Below, piece after piece: positions 24,701 through 39,700 of a stretch of DNA of 64,000 nt. Numbering within the stretch: position 1 is the first letter of the stretch; each line of letters begins with the position of its first letter. The notes below the pieces were generated by a model that was not told where the DNA came from, did not search any database, and saw only the letters and a list, made by a program, of their open reading frames with translations. This stretch comes from Magicicada septendecula (lineage: Eukaryota > Arthropoda > Insecta > Hemiptera > Cicadidae), in contig CM068367.1 in NCBI GenBank assembly GCA_034769895.1, positions 1,315,301,046 to 1,315,365,045 of the forward strand, given 5' to 3'. The position numbers and the translations under genes are program-made.

Positions 24701-27700
24701 CGATTAAAAACTTAGTGTTCCGAGTCAGTAGTATTATACTTATAATTGTTATTATACTTTCACTTTTTATTAATTTCAAACAAAATTTTTACAAATTTAA
24801 AGAATAGAAGTCTCTAAATAATGGTCGAAAGACCATTTGTTAGATTGACCTATTTTGACATTCCTGCTGGAAAAAACTATAATAATTTAAGATAGGAAAT
24901 GAAAAAATCATTTACAAGATCATTGGTGTACTTAAACTACATGCTTACACTTTGCTTTACTTTAATAATAAAAGTACTAATATATTTCTATAATCAAATA
25001 AATGAATACTGTTTGCATATACTAATTTTTTCATTGATAAATCACTCCCAGAAAGGGTTCTTGAATGTACAGCAATTGACATATACATACATACGATCCA
25101 ATTTCCCTTGTGCACTTTCTGAGCAATGTTCTAGAAAGTATTATTAAGTTTTAAAAATAATTAATTATAAATGAATATGATTTATATTATTAAATTTAAA
25201 ACTTATAAAAGTTAAAAGGTAACTAATTACAATTGCAAGTTTGTGCTCAGGCTGAGTACTTTTACTAGGAAGGCCTCCCACATACCCAATAGCCAGATTT
25301 GTATCGTTTGTAAAAAGACAAAAGCTAGCTCCTGTTTCTTCCTTACAGTTTTGAAAAGTCCCAAATCTATATAATTATCTAATTAAATATTAAATACTTG
25401 AATCAGTTCCCATCTTTCCCTCCAAGCTGCTTGCATAGAGTTCTCCAGAATTTGCCAATTCATTGTACATAAATAATTTTCAAACTGTATTCTGTGTAAC
25501 ATTCCTTTTCTGAACCAGTGCTTTCTGCCAGTTGAAAGTATCTGCCAGTTCATTTGGCAACAAAGTGAAAAACAGTCTCATTCTCTTCCAGGTTACATAA
25601 AGAGTGTAAATAATTCGTTCACTCTAACCACGGTGTATAATTCAGCCCTGGTTTTGCTCATGATATAAAGCTAATATAATTATTATTATTATAGAACATG
25701 CCACTATTGCCAAGATCAAGGATGAGATACTACTAGTTACAGAGTGTAAATGCGTCCTCCCTTCATACTCAGCTCTCCAGCTACCCTTCACCACTCAGAA
25801 CACTACCCTAAAGAACACTCAGTAGTTGTGGCTATCCCTCCCCCTGTCAGCATTAAAATCTACCTTAATCCCATGTTTATGTCCCAGAATCTCCACCTCT
25901 GGCACAGTACGTGTTCTAATTTATAATATTTTTTGTCAAAATAAATGGAAGCTGTTCTGCTGACAAAACTAAAATTTTTGAGATATAATGAATGTTAAAT
26001 TTTAATGTGTCAAAGTATATTTCAAACTACATTTCTAAATAAATGATATAATCGGGTGCATTATTTGGCAGTCAAAATAATTTTTTGATTAATTTTTTCT
26101 GAGCTGACTCAGTTTGATCACTCTACAAAACCACATTTATTCAACATAACATAAAATTTCTTTTACAATAGTATTAAATCAAGTAATCTTGATGCACAGA
26201 GGAACTTTTTCCTTGGTCATTAAACTACTATAAAACAAATCAATGGCCAAGTTTTTTGTTCTCGCCTTTTGTTTGAAATATAACTGGCCAATTACTAACC
26301 TAGTCTACCCCTAAACACCATTAATTTTGAATTCCTTGGGGTTTCATGCCCAGTGTCAACAATGTTGACATTATTATTTGCCTGGCTGTTAGGCCGTTGT
26401 CTACTGCTTGTATTAGCCCCACTATCAGAGATATTGGTCTTCTCAAAGGGAACTCAATGATCAGCACTGGAGAGTGCATGCTCGGCTACCACAGGCCTCT
26501 CCGGCTGCATCAAGCAACAACAGCAGCTGTGTTCACCAATGCAGGTACAGATGCTGCATCAACAACATTGTTGTTGCTGGACCAATGCATCAGCAACTGC
26601 ACCAGTATTGGTGAACACAGCTGCTGTTGTCGCTTGAGGCCAGCCAGCCAGAGTAGTCTGCGGTAGCCGAGCATGCACTTTCCACCATTGTTCATCACGT
26701 TCTTTTCAAGGAGACCAAGATCTTGTCCCTCGGTGAGTGCCTACTACTCTCAGCTGCATATTGAGTCCATCAAGATCTTCAAACATGATTCCGCCACTAT
26801 GAATTGAAGAGGAGAAAGCTTCCTATTTAATAAGATTTGGCATGAAGCATTTGATGCTGCTTTCCAGTTTAGATCATGGTGGTTTGGAAAGTTTATGTAA
26901 GTGGGCCTTCTCAGAGAAAATGCATAGTCTCTACTGTAGCACTGGGGTGAATTGGCGGACACTGTACCAGTTGTTTATGACACTGAAGATGGCCTCCGAT
27001 GGTGGGGCCAAAATGTCTTTCCTGCACACAAGCAGTAGACCACGGCATAACAGCCCAGCAAATAATAATAATTCCAACACCATTAATTTTGATTTATTTT
27101 CAGATTCCACATTTCACAATAAGATTCAAGATTTCATATTGTGTTGAATGCCAGCCACTATTTGGGATAAGATGATAATGTCATCTGTCATCTGTTCATT
27201 AACCCTCTCTTCTGGGTTAGCAGCCCATAGGCTGGTTGGCAGCAGCTCACCATTCTTCATGCTTTTCTTTTCAACTCACAATATGATGTGCAGTTTATAT
27301 CGACCATAAGCTGTTTCATGTAGTCTAAATAGGGTCGACCTCTGTGATTCTTCCCTTCAATTGTTCCTTCTATTATCCTCTTAACCAACCCATTGTGTCG
27401 TAGTATATGCTCTATAAACTTAGCTCTTCTGCCTTTTAAATTTGGCAGAAAGCTCTTCTCTTCGTGAGCTCTTCTAAAGAGTTCCTCATTTGTTATCTTC
27501 TCCCTCCAGCTTATCTTGAATATTCTACTGTAGCACCAGGTATCAAATGCTTGGAGTCTTTTCTTGTCACTTTCTCCAGTTGTCCAATATTCACTCCCGT
27601 ATAGGCCAACACTCCACACGTATGTCTTTACTAGATTCTTCCTTATTTTTAGGCTGATAATGTTTGAAGTGAAGAGGTGTTTTTGTTTGTTGAAAGCAAT

Positions 27701-30700
27701 TTTAGCCTGGTTAATTCTGGTTATAATTTCCTTACTGCTATGTCCATCACTTGTGATTTTACTTCCTAGATAGTTATATTGTTTAACTGCCTGGAGAACA
27801 TTATTTCCAAGAGTTATTTTGACTGGATCTTCTTCCTTCCGATTACAGACTAGGACTTCATTAACCCTAGTCCCACCAAAATTGCACACTCTTCCCAATA
27901 TATACATGTTTACCAATCAATTATGGTGTACTGCATAACTCAAAACCACACAACAGATCTTGTCTTTTGACTTATAAATCCTTATTTATAAGGATAAGGT
28001 CAATTTGACACTATGGGATTTCTCAAAAATGCTGGTTTTACTCTACAGTGCAGCAACAGTACCATCATAATAACTCTTGAAGACTTCTAACATCAGTATT
28101 GACTCCACCCTCCCCAAACGTAACAACATTGAACATTGTAAATAATAGTTTGTATATACCCTTGACGTTTTCTGTGAATGAGATAGAACAGAGTAATGTT
28201 GCTTAAAATGTTTATTTCTTTTATGAAAATATTTTTTTCATATTATTTTCAGGTGGATTTACTTCATGCCATGAAATTCAACAGAAAACAGGAGCACATA
28301 TAGATAAAGAATACACGCTAACTGTGGCAGGTCGCAATCTATCTATTTATTGCCATGGAATGAATACCACTCGACCAGTTGAGTACTTAACATTACCTGC
28401 TGGAGAAAGAGAAAACTATGCTGAATTTTATGACAATAGGTATACATACAGATATTACTTTGCTATTTTTATGTGTATTTATAACTACATTTTTCAAATG
28501 ATTATTTAAATGAGTCATCTATTTAGAAACTGATAAAAATTTATTGATTTTGAAATTAACTTGTAATGTCTGCTTGAAAATTGACTAAAATCATGTTTGG
28601 AATTTAAATAGTATTAGGCCAACATTATTGAAGTAATTATTTATAAAAGAATGCTTCAAGAGAAAATTTCCATTATTGAATATTGATGATTTTTAATGAT
28701 GTTAAAAATGTCACTGTTAATGATGTCAATTTTTTAGAAGTATTTAATTGAGGGCATAATAATTTCATGTTAGTACTTTTATGTAATAACAACTGTGTAA
28801 TATGGGCAAACTTATAACTTTCAGATTACTTGATCCAAACACTTGTCCATTTGGTGGACAAAGGAGAGATCCATGCCAATGTGTAAACGCACCAGAAAGT
28901 AAGGCAGGCCTGACGGTGTTTTCAAAAGTGCGCTTCAACATTTCTTCACTGCGAGTATTAAGTAAGTACCTAGTCTCTATTACTACTACTACTACTACTA
29001 TTAACAATAATAATAAAAGTATTCTTTATGTGGGAGGGTTGTTTATTAAGTAAAGTACTTCACCTAAATACGAAAGAGTGACACAAATATCAAACTATTG
29101 TTATTATTGACAAGTTATATTCCTGATTCCTATAAAAATTTCTTTGATTAGACCATGATACTCTTTTAAACAAAGCTCTTTTGCCTGCTTATGAACAATG
29201 GGAAAAGTTATGAGCTCGTTATTAAAGAAGATAATGTTTTGTGACTCCATAACTTCGATATCTGGAGTCAAATTAGTTCCTGAGTTTGAATATGTTTGTA
29301 AAAGGGTTTTTGGTGAATAACATAGTGGATGTTCAAATGACATAAGTCCGAGGTTACTGAAAAAATCCAATAAATGGTATTTTTCTAGCTAAGCTTGTAT
29401 AGGTATAGATTTACAGGCACTGTGTTTAAAATTGTATATGAACATTTACATATGAAAAAGCTGCTACAAGATAGGTGCTGCAGCAACTTTGAGGAAGTTC
29501 AGGAACAGGACTCAGGACTAGTACACAATTATACAAATGCCCTGTCAACAACAGAAGACTGACTGGATCAAAGTTTGATGTGAGTCATCTTGGCATGACT
29601 TGTCTTTCCAGCTAAGTGGGTTTCCACATTCTACAGAAAACTGAGAAAGAGATAGGGCTAATGGTCAATCTTGAGTGGGATTCATGGCATAATATTCAAT
29701 GGCTATTTGAAAAAAGACAAAACTGTAACAGGAGAATGCAGGGTTGCTTGTCACGATAATGTAACAGCTCACAAATCTGCAGTTCATTGCAAGGAACAAG
29801 TTGCATGAATTAAAATTTCAGTTGTTTCGCAGGTTACTTATTCTAGCTTTAGCTTATTCTTGTGAATGATAAACAATATTTAGACCTACCATGATGGGAC
29901 AGTAAAATGACAAAATATTACGGTTTTTTTATTCGAGTCGAACTTTTCAGGGTACTTACGAACCCCATCTAATGACCTGAGTATTTTGTTATCTATAAAA
30001 TACAATAAACACAAAACAACAGTCTTCAAAGACAAAACTAAAATTTTTTATTAAATGAAGATTCTGTCTTATTTACAAAGCAGATATATATTTTTCTTTT
30101 AAGTAAATTAATGTTAGATTAATCCTGTGTGAAGTATGAACTGCATGAAAAGAAAGGAAAGATGGAAAACTACATTTTTGTTAAGTGACTTCATTCCTTC
30201 AAAAGAGCAGTTTCTGACATGTGTAAAGTTGTTACTGTTCTGTTACAGAAAAATTTCCACATATGTATCATCAGTGGCAGAATACATAAAGATCTAAATA
30301 AGACATGAATTTTGTGTATTTTGGTCTTTTATGCAATACGCACTTGATATTTTCTGGCTAATAAGCAAGGGTTTTATTTCACTAAATACAACTATTTCAC
30401 TAACGACTCGGAACACAAAGTTTTTTATGAGTAAAAACAAAGTTTTACCTTACAACCTGAACCGGTTTTCACTTTTAAAAAGCTTCTTCAGAGGTTGCTG
30501 CTGGTAGCGCTGTCCGTCCTGTTGTGGGCGACGGAATCGATTTTCAAAAGATTGATGTTGTGTGTGTGGGGTGAGATATGTTCAAATAATGCGTGCGATT
30601 TGAATTGTGTCTGTTCATTTAGGATGTCATTTTTATTTGTTTTCGTGTGTCTGTATATTTCCAATTGTTCTAGAGTGTCTAGTTTTTGGCCTTTTGTGTG

Positions 30701-33700
30701 TAGTGTAGAATGTTCATGTTATTGTCGATGTTTTTGTATGTGTGGTTTGCTTCAGTGAGGTGGTTTGCAAAGGTGGATTCTGTAGTGGAGTGGAGTGCCT
30801 TTGTGTGTTCAATGTATCTTTGTTTGAAGCTACGTCCTGTCTGGCCTGTGTAGAATTTGTTGCAATTTAGTTTGTAAACACCAGGTAGATCGAATTTGTT
30901 TTGTGCTTTGTGTGTGTGTTTTGATAGTGTGTGTTCTGTTTTGTTAGTAGTTTTGTAAGCGATTCTGTATCCTGCTTTTTTTGAATTTGTGGGCTATTTT
31001 TACAGTTTGTTTGTTGATATATGTTAGTGTTATGAATTTGTTGTTTTCTGTCTTTGTCTGTTGTTTTTTTTTGTGTAGGAGTTTATTGACTATTGTTCTG
31101 TCGTATCCGTTAGATTCTGCTAGATATTTTATCGTGTTTAGTTCGTCTTTGTAGTCTTTTTCATCTAGGGGGATGTTGTTAAGTCTATGTATCATGGTTC
31201 TGAAGGCAGCTAGTTTGTGTTGTATTGGGTGATTGGAGCAGGGCCGCCCATGTGGGGGACAGATGGCGCAAGTTGCGCCATTGACATTTTAGTATTGACA
31301 TGGAAAAAATCGGTTAGTATCCAGTAATCACAAAGTTATACTAGTTCGCAGTAACTCTCATACCTTTCGTAAGTGTTTGATGATAGACGATAGACCTAAT
31401 GAAAAGTAATATCGGTATAGTCTAGTCTTTGTCTTAGTATAGAAGCTTTTAGTGTGATCATTCAGCCAGACAAAAGTTTCTATGTTTAGCTCTTGTCTGT
31501 GTCTCTGGTCTCTCTGTAACCTGTAACCAACCCCCTCCCCTCTTGACCGACGCGTCGTCAAGGCCCCGCTCCCGCTAGCCCCTTCCCCTCAATCACCAAA
31601 CGCCTCGTCTTGTGCCTTGTAACAGTCGTGCACTGCACATCATCACAGATCAGTCAGTGCGCTAACACGTAGTGAGTGATCGTTGAGTTGTGGCGAGTTT
31701 TTTTTGTTTTGTTTGGTAATATTGAGAGGCCTATACTTTTAAACTTTGTTCAAAACAATTAGAACAATGCCTCGAAAATTAAAAAAAGCGTTTAAATATA
31801 AATGCTTAGACCTCATGTGCAATACGGTGCACAGAAACGACAAGTGGTTGGAGCACTGTAAGAAAAAACATTCATATAAGGTCAAAAACAATATTGACAT
31901 CAAATATAAAATAACAGAAATAAAAGAAGGTGATGGCCCTTGGACCCCCTACATTGAGCCAAGTGGACACCCTACGTTGAGTAAAGAATTTGGATCATCA
32001 ACTGCTACGAAACCATCAACCGAAGAAAGGTAAATAATAGTGCAATATTTTAATAATTAAGAAATTACTTTATCTTAGTTATTCGTTTTTGCAAACCTAT
32101 TGCGCCATTAAAAAGTCCTAAAGAAAGTTTGCAAACAATAAACGGCAAGTTTATAGTATTTACTCATTTCTTCACGGTATATTAGAAAAAATGGGAGATT
32201 TATATTGCTCATTACGATTTTGGGAATGAAACATCCATTGCAATTTTTCTTTTTCTTTTCTTTGTTTTATGGTACTTGGTATTACTAAACAGGGTATTTG
32301 TTTTCAGTTCTTGTTTAACAACAATCCTCGTGTTTAAAATAATCCTCTGTAATGTAATACTCTTAGATTGTTAGTTACGCGCAAGTTTAGAAGGCTTAGG
32401 CTATTTAATTAAGGTAGCCGGTAATTTCGCCCAGGTGCCCTTTCGCCCGCGAATGTGCTTCGCGTATTCCGATGCGCCACGACCAATTATGTAGCGGGGT
32501 GAGGCTAGGCGAAACGTAGTACAAAGGTACAGGGGCAGGCCACGTGGAGTGAGGTAGGCAGCAGAGGTCAAGCGGAGAGTCGAGTTTTTCGCGGAATTCT
32601 TCGCGAATGAATTTTCTCTATAATTATACGCGTGAACTGACATACAGGGAGCCGGTCATTTCGCCCAGCGTGTTATTTGAATATCTATATAAAAATCTAA
32701 AATAATTAATATTTAGATCTAATATTTAATTTTTTAATTAACTTTTAATTAATATTATTGCAAAATAATTTATTATAAAGTGTTTTTAATATTTTTTTAT
32801 TATAAACAATGAAAAAAGTCATTATTTTTATGAATTCGCGTAAAAATAATGTTTATTAATCACATTTATGAAAATTAATGACCGAGGGGTGGGCGACACG
32901 ATTTACGGATTTACAAAAAATTTACTAATTTGCCCTTGAATTTACTATAAAAAAAATTATTTTTATATGTCATCCAAGATGACATAACGATTATATTCGG
33001 GATTGATCTAAAGCTCAGCTAATTGTTTAATACATTTTTAAAACTATAATTCTTTTAATTAGCGAATTAAGCCAGTATAAGTATAAACGAGAATTTATTT
33101 GAACAGTTATTATTATAAACGTACATATGAACATTTACGAACATACTATTGGCAAAACTTCAATAAAAGTAGACTATAAATGGTGTTGTAATATAAAAGT
33201 GTAGCACAAAGCAGGAATGCCAACTCAACAGAAATATTCAGACTCAAAAATAAAAACTATAAAAACAATTACTTTAAAGTTACAACCTCCTAATTAACTA
33301 GGATTTCTTTTGTTAAAAATTTATAGAGATTTTACTTATCTAAAACCACAACCATTTTTCATTTTAACCACTTCTGTACAATATCACTAGAACATTATAG
33401 TACAAAAGTTTATAGCAGGGGTGTTTTTCTCTTTATAGATTGCCGGTAACTGAGGCAGAAGACATTAAAACTTCTGCAATATCTGTTTCAAATTACGCCA
33501 ATACAGTGAGAACGCTGAAGAGAACTAAAACTTTTTAATTAGTGTAGTGCAGTGTTGTGGCGTTAAATACAGTTTAAAATATATATAATACATAAATATA
33601 ACTTCCACCTATCTTCAAAGTTTCGTTTATCTGGGTCCAGGATTCTTTCGTACGAACGCTAGATACAAACATGTGTTTCATAGGTTATCGAAATAACTAG

Positions 33701-36700
33701 CTCGACACAATTTTGAAGAGAATTATTTAAGCTTTATTATGCATTGAATATACTCTGTTCAAATTATTCATTACTCATTTCTGTCTGTCTACAAAACCTA
33801 TTATCTTTTAGTGTATTTTTTGACTGGAATACAGCTTCCTAGTAATCGGTAATTTTACAGTATTTACTTACGTGCTATAGCTTACCTTGTACATTACGCA
33901 AACACAAACAGCCCAGCCTGCAATTTACATTCTCACAAACACACAGAAAATTATAAAACCCTTATCATTCTGGAATATTCCCCCACCGGCAACGTGGTTC
34001 TTGATTGATCATTATTACAAATTTATTGTTAGTGTCCGAAAAATCGATAGATGTGTTCTCCACTTTTTATTTTGACCGCGGTCACATGGGTTTCACTGTT
34101 ATTTCACTTTTGAGATAATAAAAAAAAACTGATAAAAATTTAGTAGAGCGCACTTGGCGCTGTGTCGGCCGACACGATCAGCGAAGGACTCGGGAAGCGT
34201 CTCTTGCGAGCGGGAGGAAGTTTATGTCCACTGCCACCGGATCTCGTCGACGTTCATAGTTGATTTGTTGCAGTTTATTGGCCAGGCGCATACTACATAG
34301 TGGTTGTTTCGGTAGTGTGTGCCGACGATATTTAGGCACTGCTGGCCTGACGTCACTAAAGAGGTGGTCCTTAATTTGCGTTTCCTTCATCTCAGTCAAG
34401 GAGACGAAACAGAAAATATATTTTTTCACCATCTTGGCGTTTCCTGACCGCGTCAGTCCGAGCGTATACTCACTTGACGTGTGCGTGTGCTGTCACACAG
34501 AAACAGAGTTCTTGGAACTGAGGGCTTGCTGCATACCTCAATTGCTTTCGCAACGTAATATTGCGTCTTGCCTTTGTTCTAAAACTGTTTCAGTCAACAC
34601 GTGGTCTGTCACAATGGGATTAAAACTTGCACAATACTTTTTATGAAACCCCGAAAACTGAAATAAAATAAAATACCCCATATTTTTGACATGTTACAAT
34701 ACCCCCTCAATGAGAAGTCTGCTGTCCCAAAACAGAAGAAATCTCATTGATAAAACCCCTAAGAGGACCGGTGAGGAACTGGTGCCAACAACCCCCTCTT
34801 GTTCTTATACTTCATGGGTACACGACCCCCCTGGCTTAGCGACTATGGGCGCATCTGAACGAGATCACTGGACTTCCCTATAGGAGATCCCAACACCGAA
34901 AAATCGAACAGACGCGCACCACGGCGCACCTCGCCTTCTATCATGCTACCCCAAAAATCCTCAATCCCTGGCTTAGATTATGCCAGATCCTCCACCGATA
35001 TGTTTCCCCTTATATGCAAGCTGGGCTGCCTTTAGCAGATACTGGGCTCACACACACTCACATTACATATTGAAAATTGAAAACTTCTTTAAAAATTCGT
35101 TAAAATACCACTCACTGGTTGTTTCCATTTAAAATCAAATCATAAATTTTGTATATATTTTAAATTGTTCTCTTCATTGGTTTTTTCTGTTATTTAAAAT
35201 AAATCAATTCAAACATTTCTTACAATTAAGACCATCCTTAACCTAACATGGATTACCTAGAGTCTAACAATACAATTCAGCAAAATAATTCAATAATAAT
35301 AAACATGGTTAGTACACAAACAATAAAATAATCAAAGTTTAAAATATCCATTAGCTGGCAGGCGCAAATTATTATTATTTTTTTTTTTTCAAAGAAAATT
35401 TTAATTCAACATTTCCAAAAAAAAAATCTTAAATTCCAAAATTTTAACTTTCTTAAAATATTCCTCTTTTCATATTGAAATTATTTACAATTTGTATAAA
35501 TTGATCCAAACCCAAAGTTGAATTAACTTCCATGCTAGACATGCCTAGTATATGACCTCCTATCAGCTGATCAAAACTAGGTCAAGTTCAAAAACCTTGA
35601 CCCACATACGTTATGTACAAGTTCTATCTGTAAATACATTTAACATCTGTAACAATCTAACTTGAAACACAAAACATAATAAAATAAAACATTTAAAATA
35701 ACAAAATATTATTATAAATAATGCTCAAATTGACATTTAAATTATTCAAATAAACTTTACAACTTTCTAACTTTACATTTCCAAATGCTATCAAAATTTT
35801 GTCACTGGTTTCAATTAAAAATATTTTATATTTTTCTTATAAATCTCTTTCTTTATTTGACAATCTTATTCTCCATTACTGTGGGTGATTTAAATATTTA
35901 TCTCATTTAATTTACTACTTGATCTGTATACATATATAATCTTTCTCCCTCTGACTCTAACCATTAACAACTGTAACTCACGTGACACCCATCTCTAGCA
36001 AAATATCTATCAAACACTCTCTAACCCCAACTTATCATTAAACTCAAATCGCCACCTTCTCTCTCTATATATAAAAAAATAATCTCTAACCCTTTGTACT
36101 TGGGATACGTGTTTCCCCCCCCCCCAAAAGCTCATTTCCCATTATCTGGTCCCTGGATTCTACCTGAGGCGACCCCTTCCCACTAAATCGGTCCCATCCC
36201 ATCCCAACCACTGTGTTGTTGCGGACTCCCACATTACACTACCCCCTACTACAAAATTGCCATCCCCAATGGTTATTTGAGTGGAATACAAACATTTTTA
36301 TTAGAGCAAAATTTAGAGTTAGCAGTTTTTTATGTTATGAATTTAAATTTGTGGCTCATCTGAGCCACCTCCCATCCACACACGCTATTGCAAATTATGT
36401 AAGACTGTAGTGCCTTTTCGCTTCCACAAAGACTGCATATTTTGGAGTAATTTGACATCTCCGTGTCTTTGCTTCGGCAGTTATATTTTAACATTTTTGA
36501 TATCAACATATCTTTGGTTATATTTAAACGCCCTTAAATGGGTCTACCACCTGGCCTTGCTGTTCCTACTCGAACAGAGTGGCAGCCGCTGTTCCATAGT
36601 ACCTGGATTTCCCCTAAATTTCACCCCCCATTTAATTTCTACTATATACCAATTTCAAGTCAGCTATGGTCAAGGGACTTGGTATGACCATAGCTAACCG

Positions 36701-39700
36701 CTAGCCAAATCCACGATTAGTGCTGGTAAGACAGTAATCGCCCGAAAAGTCGGGGAAATCTAACTTGCATTTCCATGCCTGTTCTACTTCGTTATTAATA
36801 TGTGCGACACGAACGTCTATCAGTGTACAAATTGAATTTGCACGAAAAAGGTGTGTCGCACATTTTCGCCTCCGATGGAGGTAACACTCTCTGTTACCTC
36901 CAACCCATTTCACTATCTACGAGGGCACAGGCCACCCCCGCAATAGCACCTTAATAACTAAGTAATTAAAAAATTTTATATACAATATTACAATATGAAA
37001 CCTTCCTCCATCATTAATCATTTAACTCATTCATAACCTTGAAATTCTCAAAATTTATTATTAATAATTATTATATATCATCTTTCAGTTATTGTTAAAT
37101 CTTTAATTATCATTTTTATTCAACACAAATATTTCACATCATCTCATTATTGAATTAAAATTTTTCCATCTGAGTTACACCTGTAAACATCTTTTATTAT
37201 ACATTATTCGTACTATAAAATTTCCATACTCACAGTCCATTTATATTGACATACACAAAACATATTCACCATACACCCCAATACTTTCACCTCACCTCTG
37301 AAACATTTAACACAAATGTTAGTTTAAATCAACCAATTTAGCCATCTATTACCAAATTTCCAAATCTCGTAAAATAATTTAAATCCATTAAAAGTTAATT
37401 ATACAACATTAAAATAGTCAATCAAAATATTTAAAACACCTCAGATTATTTTAATTAATTTAATTATTAACAATACAAATTTCATTACCATCAAAACAAT
37501 TACACTTCTCTAATTACTGTTTTCAAAATTAATTCGGTTATTTATTTAACTTGCAAATATTTTAATATTATTATTACAACAATCATCTTATGTACACACA
37601 TTATTTATTCAACATTCTACAATGCACACAAATAAATTTACTACATTTTTATTTACAAACTCTTATTATTAACTGTTCCATTTTTTCGCACTTCAATGTC
37701 CAAATCTGCCAGGTCAAAACTACAAAACAAAATGTTTATAATTGTCTTTTATTGTTTTATAGTCTACCCACCATCGTCAAAGATTACCCTTTGTTTTATA
37801 CAACACTGTTCAGTTTTATTGACAAACAAATGGTTACCTTGTGTGTCGTAACCAAAAAAACCAAATTCATTCATTTTACCAAAATAATCATAAAACATGT
37901 CAACGTTAGGTACCTCTGTTAAGTCTCCATCAGTAACTATATTCATTATCGGGTTATTTCCTTTTGTCTTATCATTTAAATCATTATTATTCAAATATAC
38001 TTCTAAACTTTCTTTCCATTCATCATACTCTCTATTCAATTCATATAATTCTGTTTCTCTCTCAGCATACAATTCTCTCTTTAAATCTCTCTCATTATAA
38101 CACCATATCACACTCTCAAAATTACTCCAGACAGAGGGTACAAAATTATATAACAAATATAAACAACTCCAATCTTCTACTAACACGGGTCTCTTGCCCT
38201 TCTTAAACCATACTTGTGAACACATTAAATCATCATCATAAATAATAAGGGGAAAATTTACCCTCTGTCCCCACTCTACCACTATACTATTTTTCCTCTC
38301 TCTCTCTAACTCATACACACACATTAACATTTCAATATCACATTCCACAAACTCATCAGTATTCTCACTATTTATTTTCACCATATCACTTTCTGATACC
38401 AACTCTTCAAATACACTACTATTCTCAGTATTGCATTCATTATTTTCGACATTATCATTATTATTGGTTAACTCTTTGTCTAATACAACATTGCCATTAC
38501 AACTTTCATTTGTATTACTCGTACTCTGTTCTACTTTATTCAAACTATTTTTTATTTCATTAGCATTTTCTAGACATTTATTCTTTTCTTGTATACCATT
38601 TATTAAACCATCAAATTTTACGCTAATACTCTGCTGCAACTGACTATTCAGTTGTTCGAACTTTATATTAAAATTACTATTCTGAACGTCAAAACGACAG
38701 TCTATTTTATCGAATTTTTCGTCACTAGAGTTAAAACGACTCTCAAATTTTTTGTCAATTGCATCAAACTTGTCATTCTGCACGTAAAATTTTATGTTAA
38801 TATCACTAGACATGGTTCTCATGAAATTAAATAGATCGTCCAGTGACAACTCTTTTGCTTTACTTGTTACGGTCCGAGTTGATATCGCTCCCGGTGTACT
38901 AAGTACAGATACTTCTACATTATACTCATTTATTGACGTTAATTCTGTTTGAATACCAGAGTCAGCATTTATTTTACTCTCGGTCTCTCTGTCAGAGAAG
39001 CTGACTTCACTGTTATCTGCCATTTCTTATTCTATACTTGGTACTTGTGCATAAATATACTGCAATCAATATCTAATGTACTGTATAACCGATTTTGCGT
39101 GAATAACGCACTTTTGTTTTATTCCGCTAACCTCAAAAACATGTTTGTATCTTTTTTGTAGGTACGGTCTTTACTTAATTTTTTAATTAATAAAAACTGT
39201 CCCTGTTCCGGAAGCCATTGTGGCGTTAAATACAGTTTAAAATATATATAATACATAAATATAACTTCCACCTATCTTCAAAGTTTCGTTTATCTGGGTC
39301 CAGGATTCTTTCGTACGAACGCTAGATACAAACATGTGTTTCATAGGTTATCGAAATAACTAGCTCGACACAATTTTGAAGAGAATTATTTAATCTTTAT
39401 TATGCATTGAATATACTCTGTTCAAATTATTCATTACTCATTTCTGTCTGTCTACAAAACCTATTATCTTTTAGTGTATTTTTTGACTGGAATACAGCTT
39501 CCTAGTAATCGGTAATTTTACAGTATTTACTTACGTGCTATAGCTTACCTTGTACATTACACAAACACAAACAGCCCAGCCTGCAATTTACATTCTCACA
39601 AACACACAGAAAATTATAAAACCCTTATCATTCTGGAATATTCCCCCGCCGACAACGTGGTTCTTGATTGATCATTATTACACATTTATTGTTAGTGTCT

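Larger units (their letters stand above)
17276..24745 (+). mobile_element. Penelope-like element copy 1, 5'-truncated, split by BEL/Pao
   Basis: 17276-17625 and 24520-24745 are two halves of one element. The left half opens with an inverted copy of the element's own 3' end (17323-17437 against 24620-24740), the arrangement known for Penelope-like elements. It is joined to the last part of the ORF on the + strand: FANHLIQANHTY, HTKGRKLETLEQLEIY, then NRHNSNDTFYSNI across the insertion, ending in TL and a stop at 24640. These are the residues downstream of the GIY-YIG endonuclease. Reverse transcriptase and most of the endonuclease are missing. An in-frame stop lies just before the insertion point. 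Confidence 0.82.
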
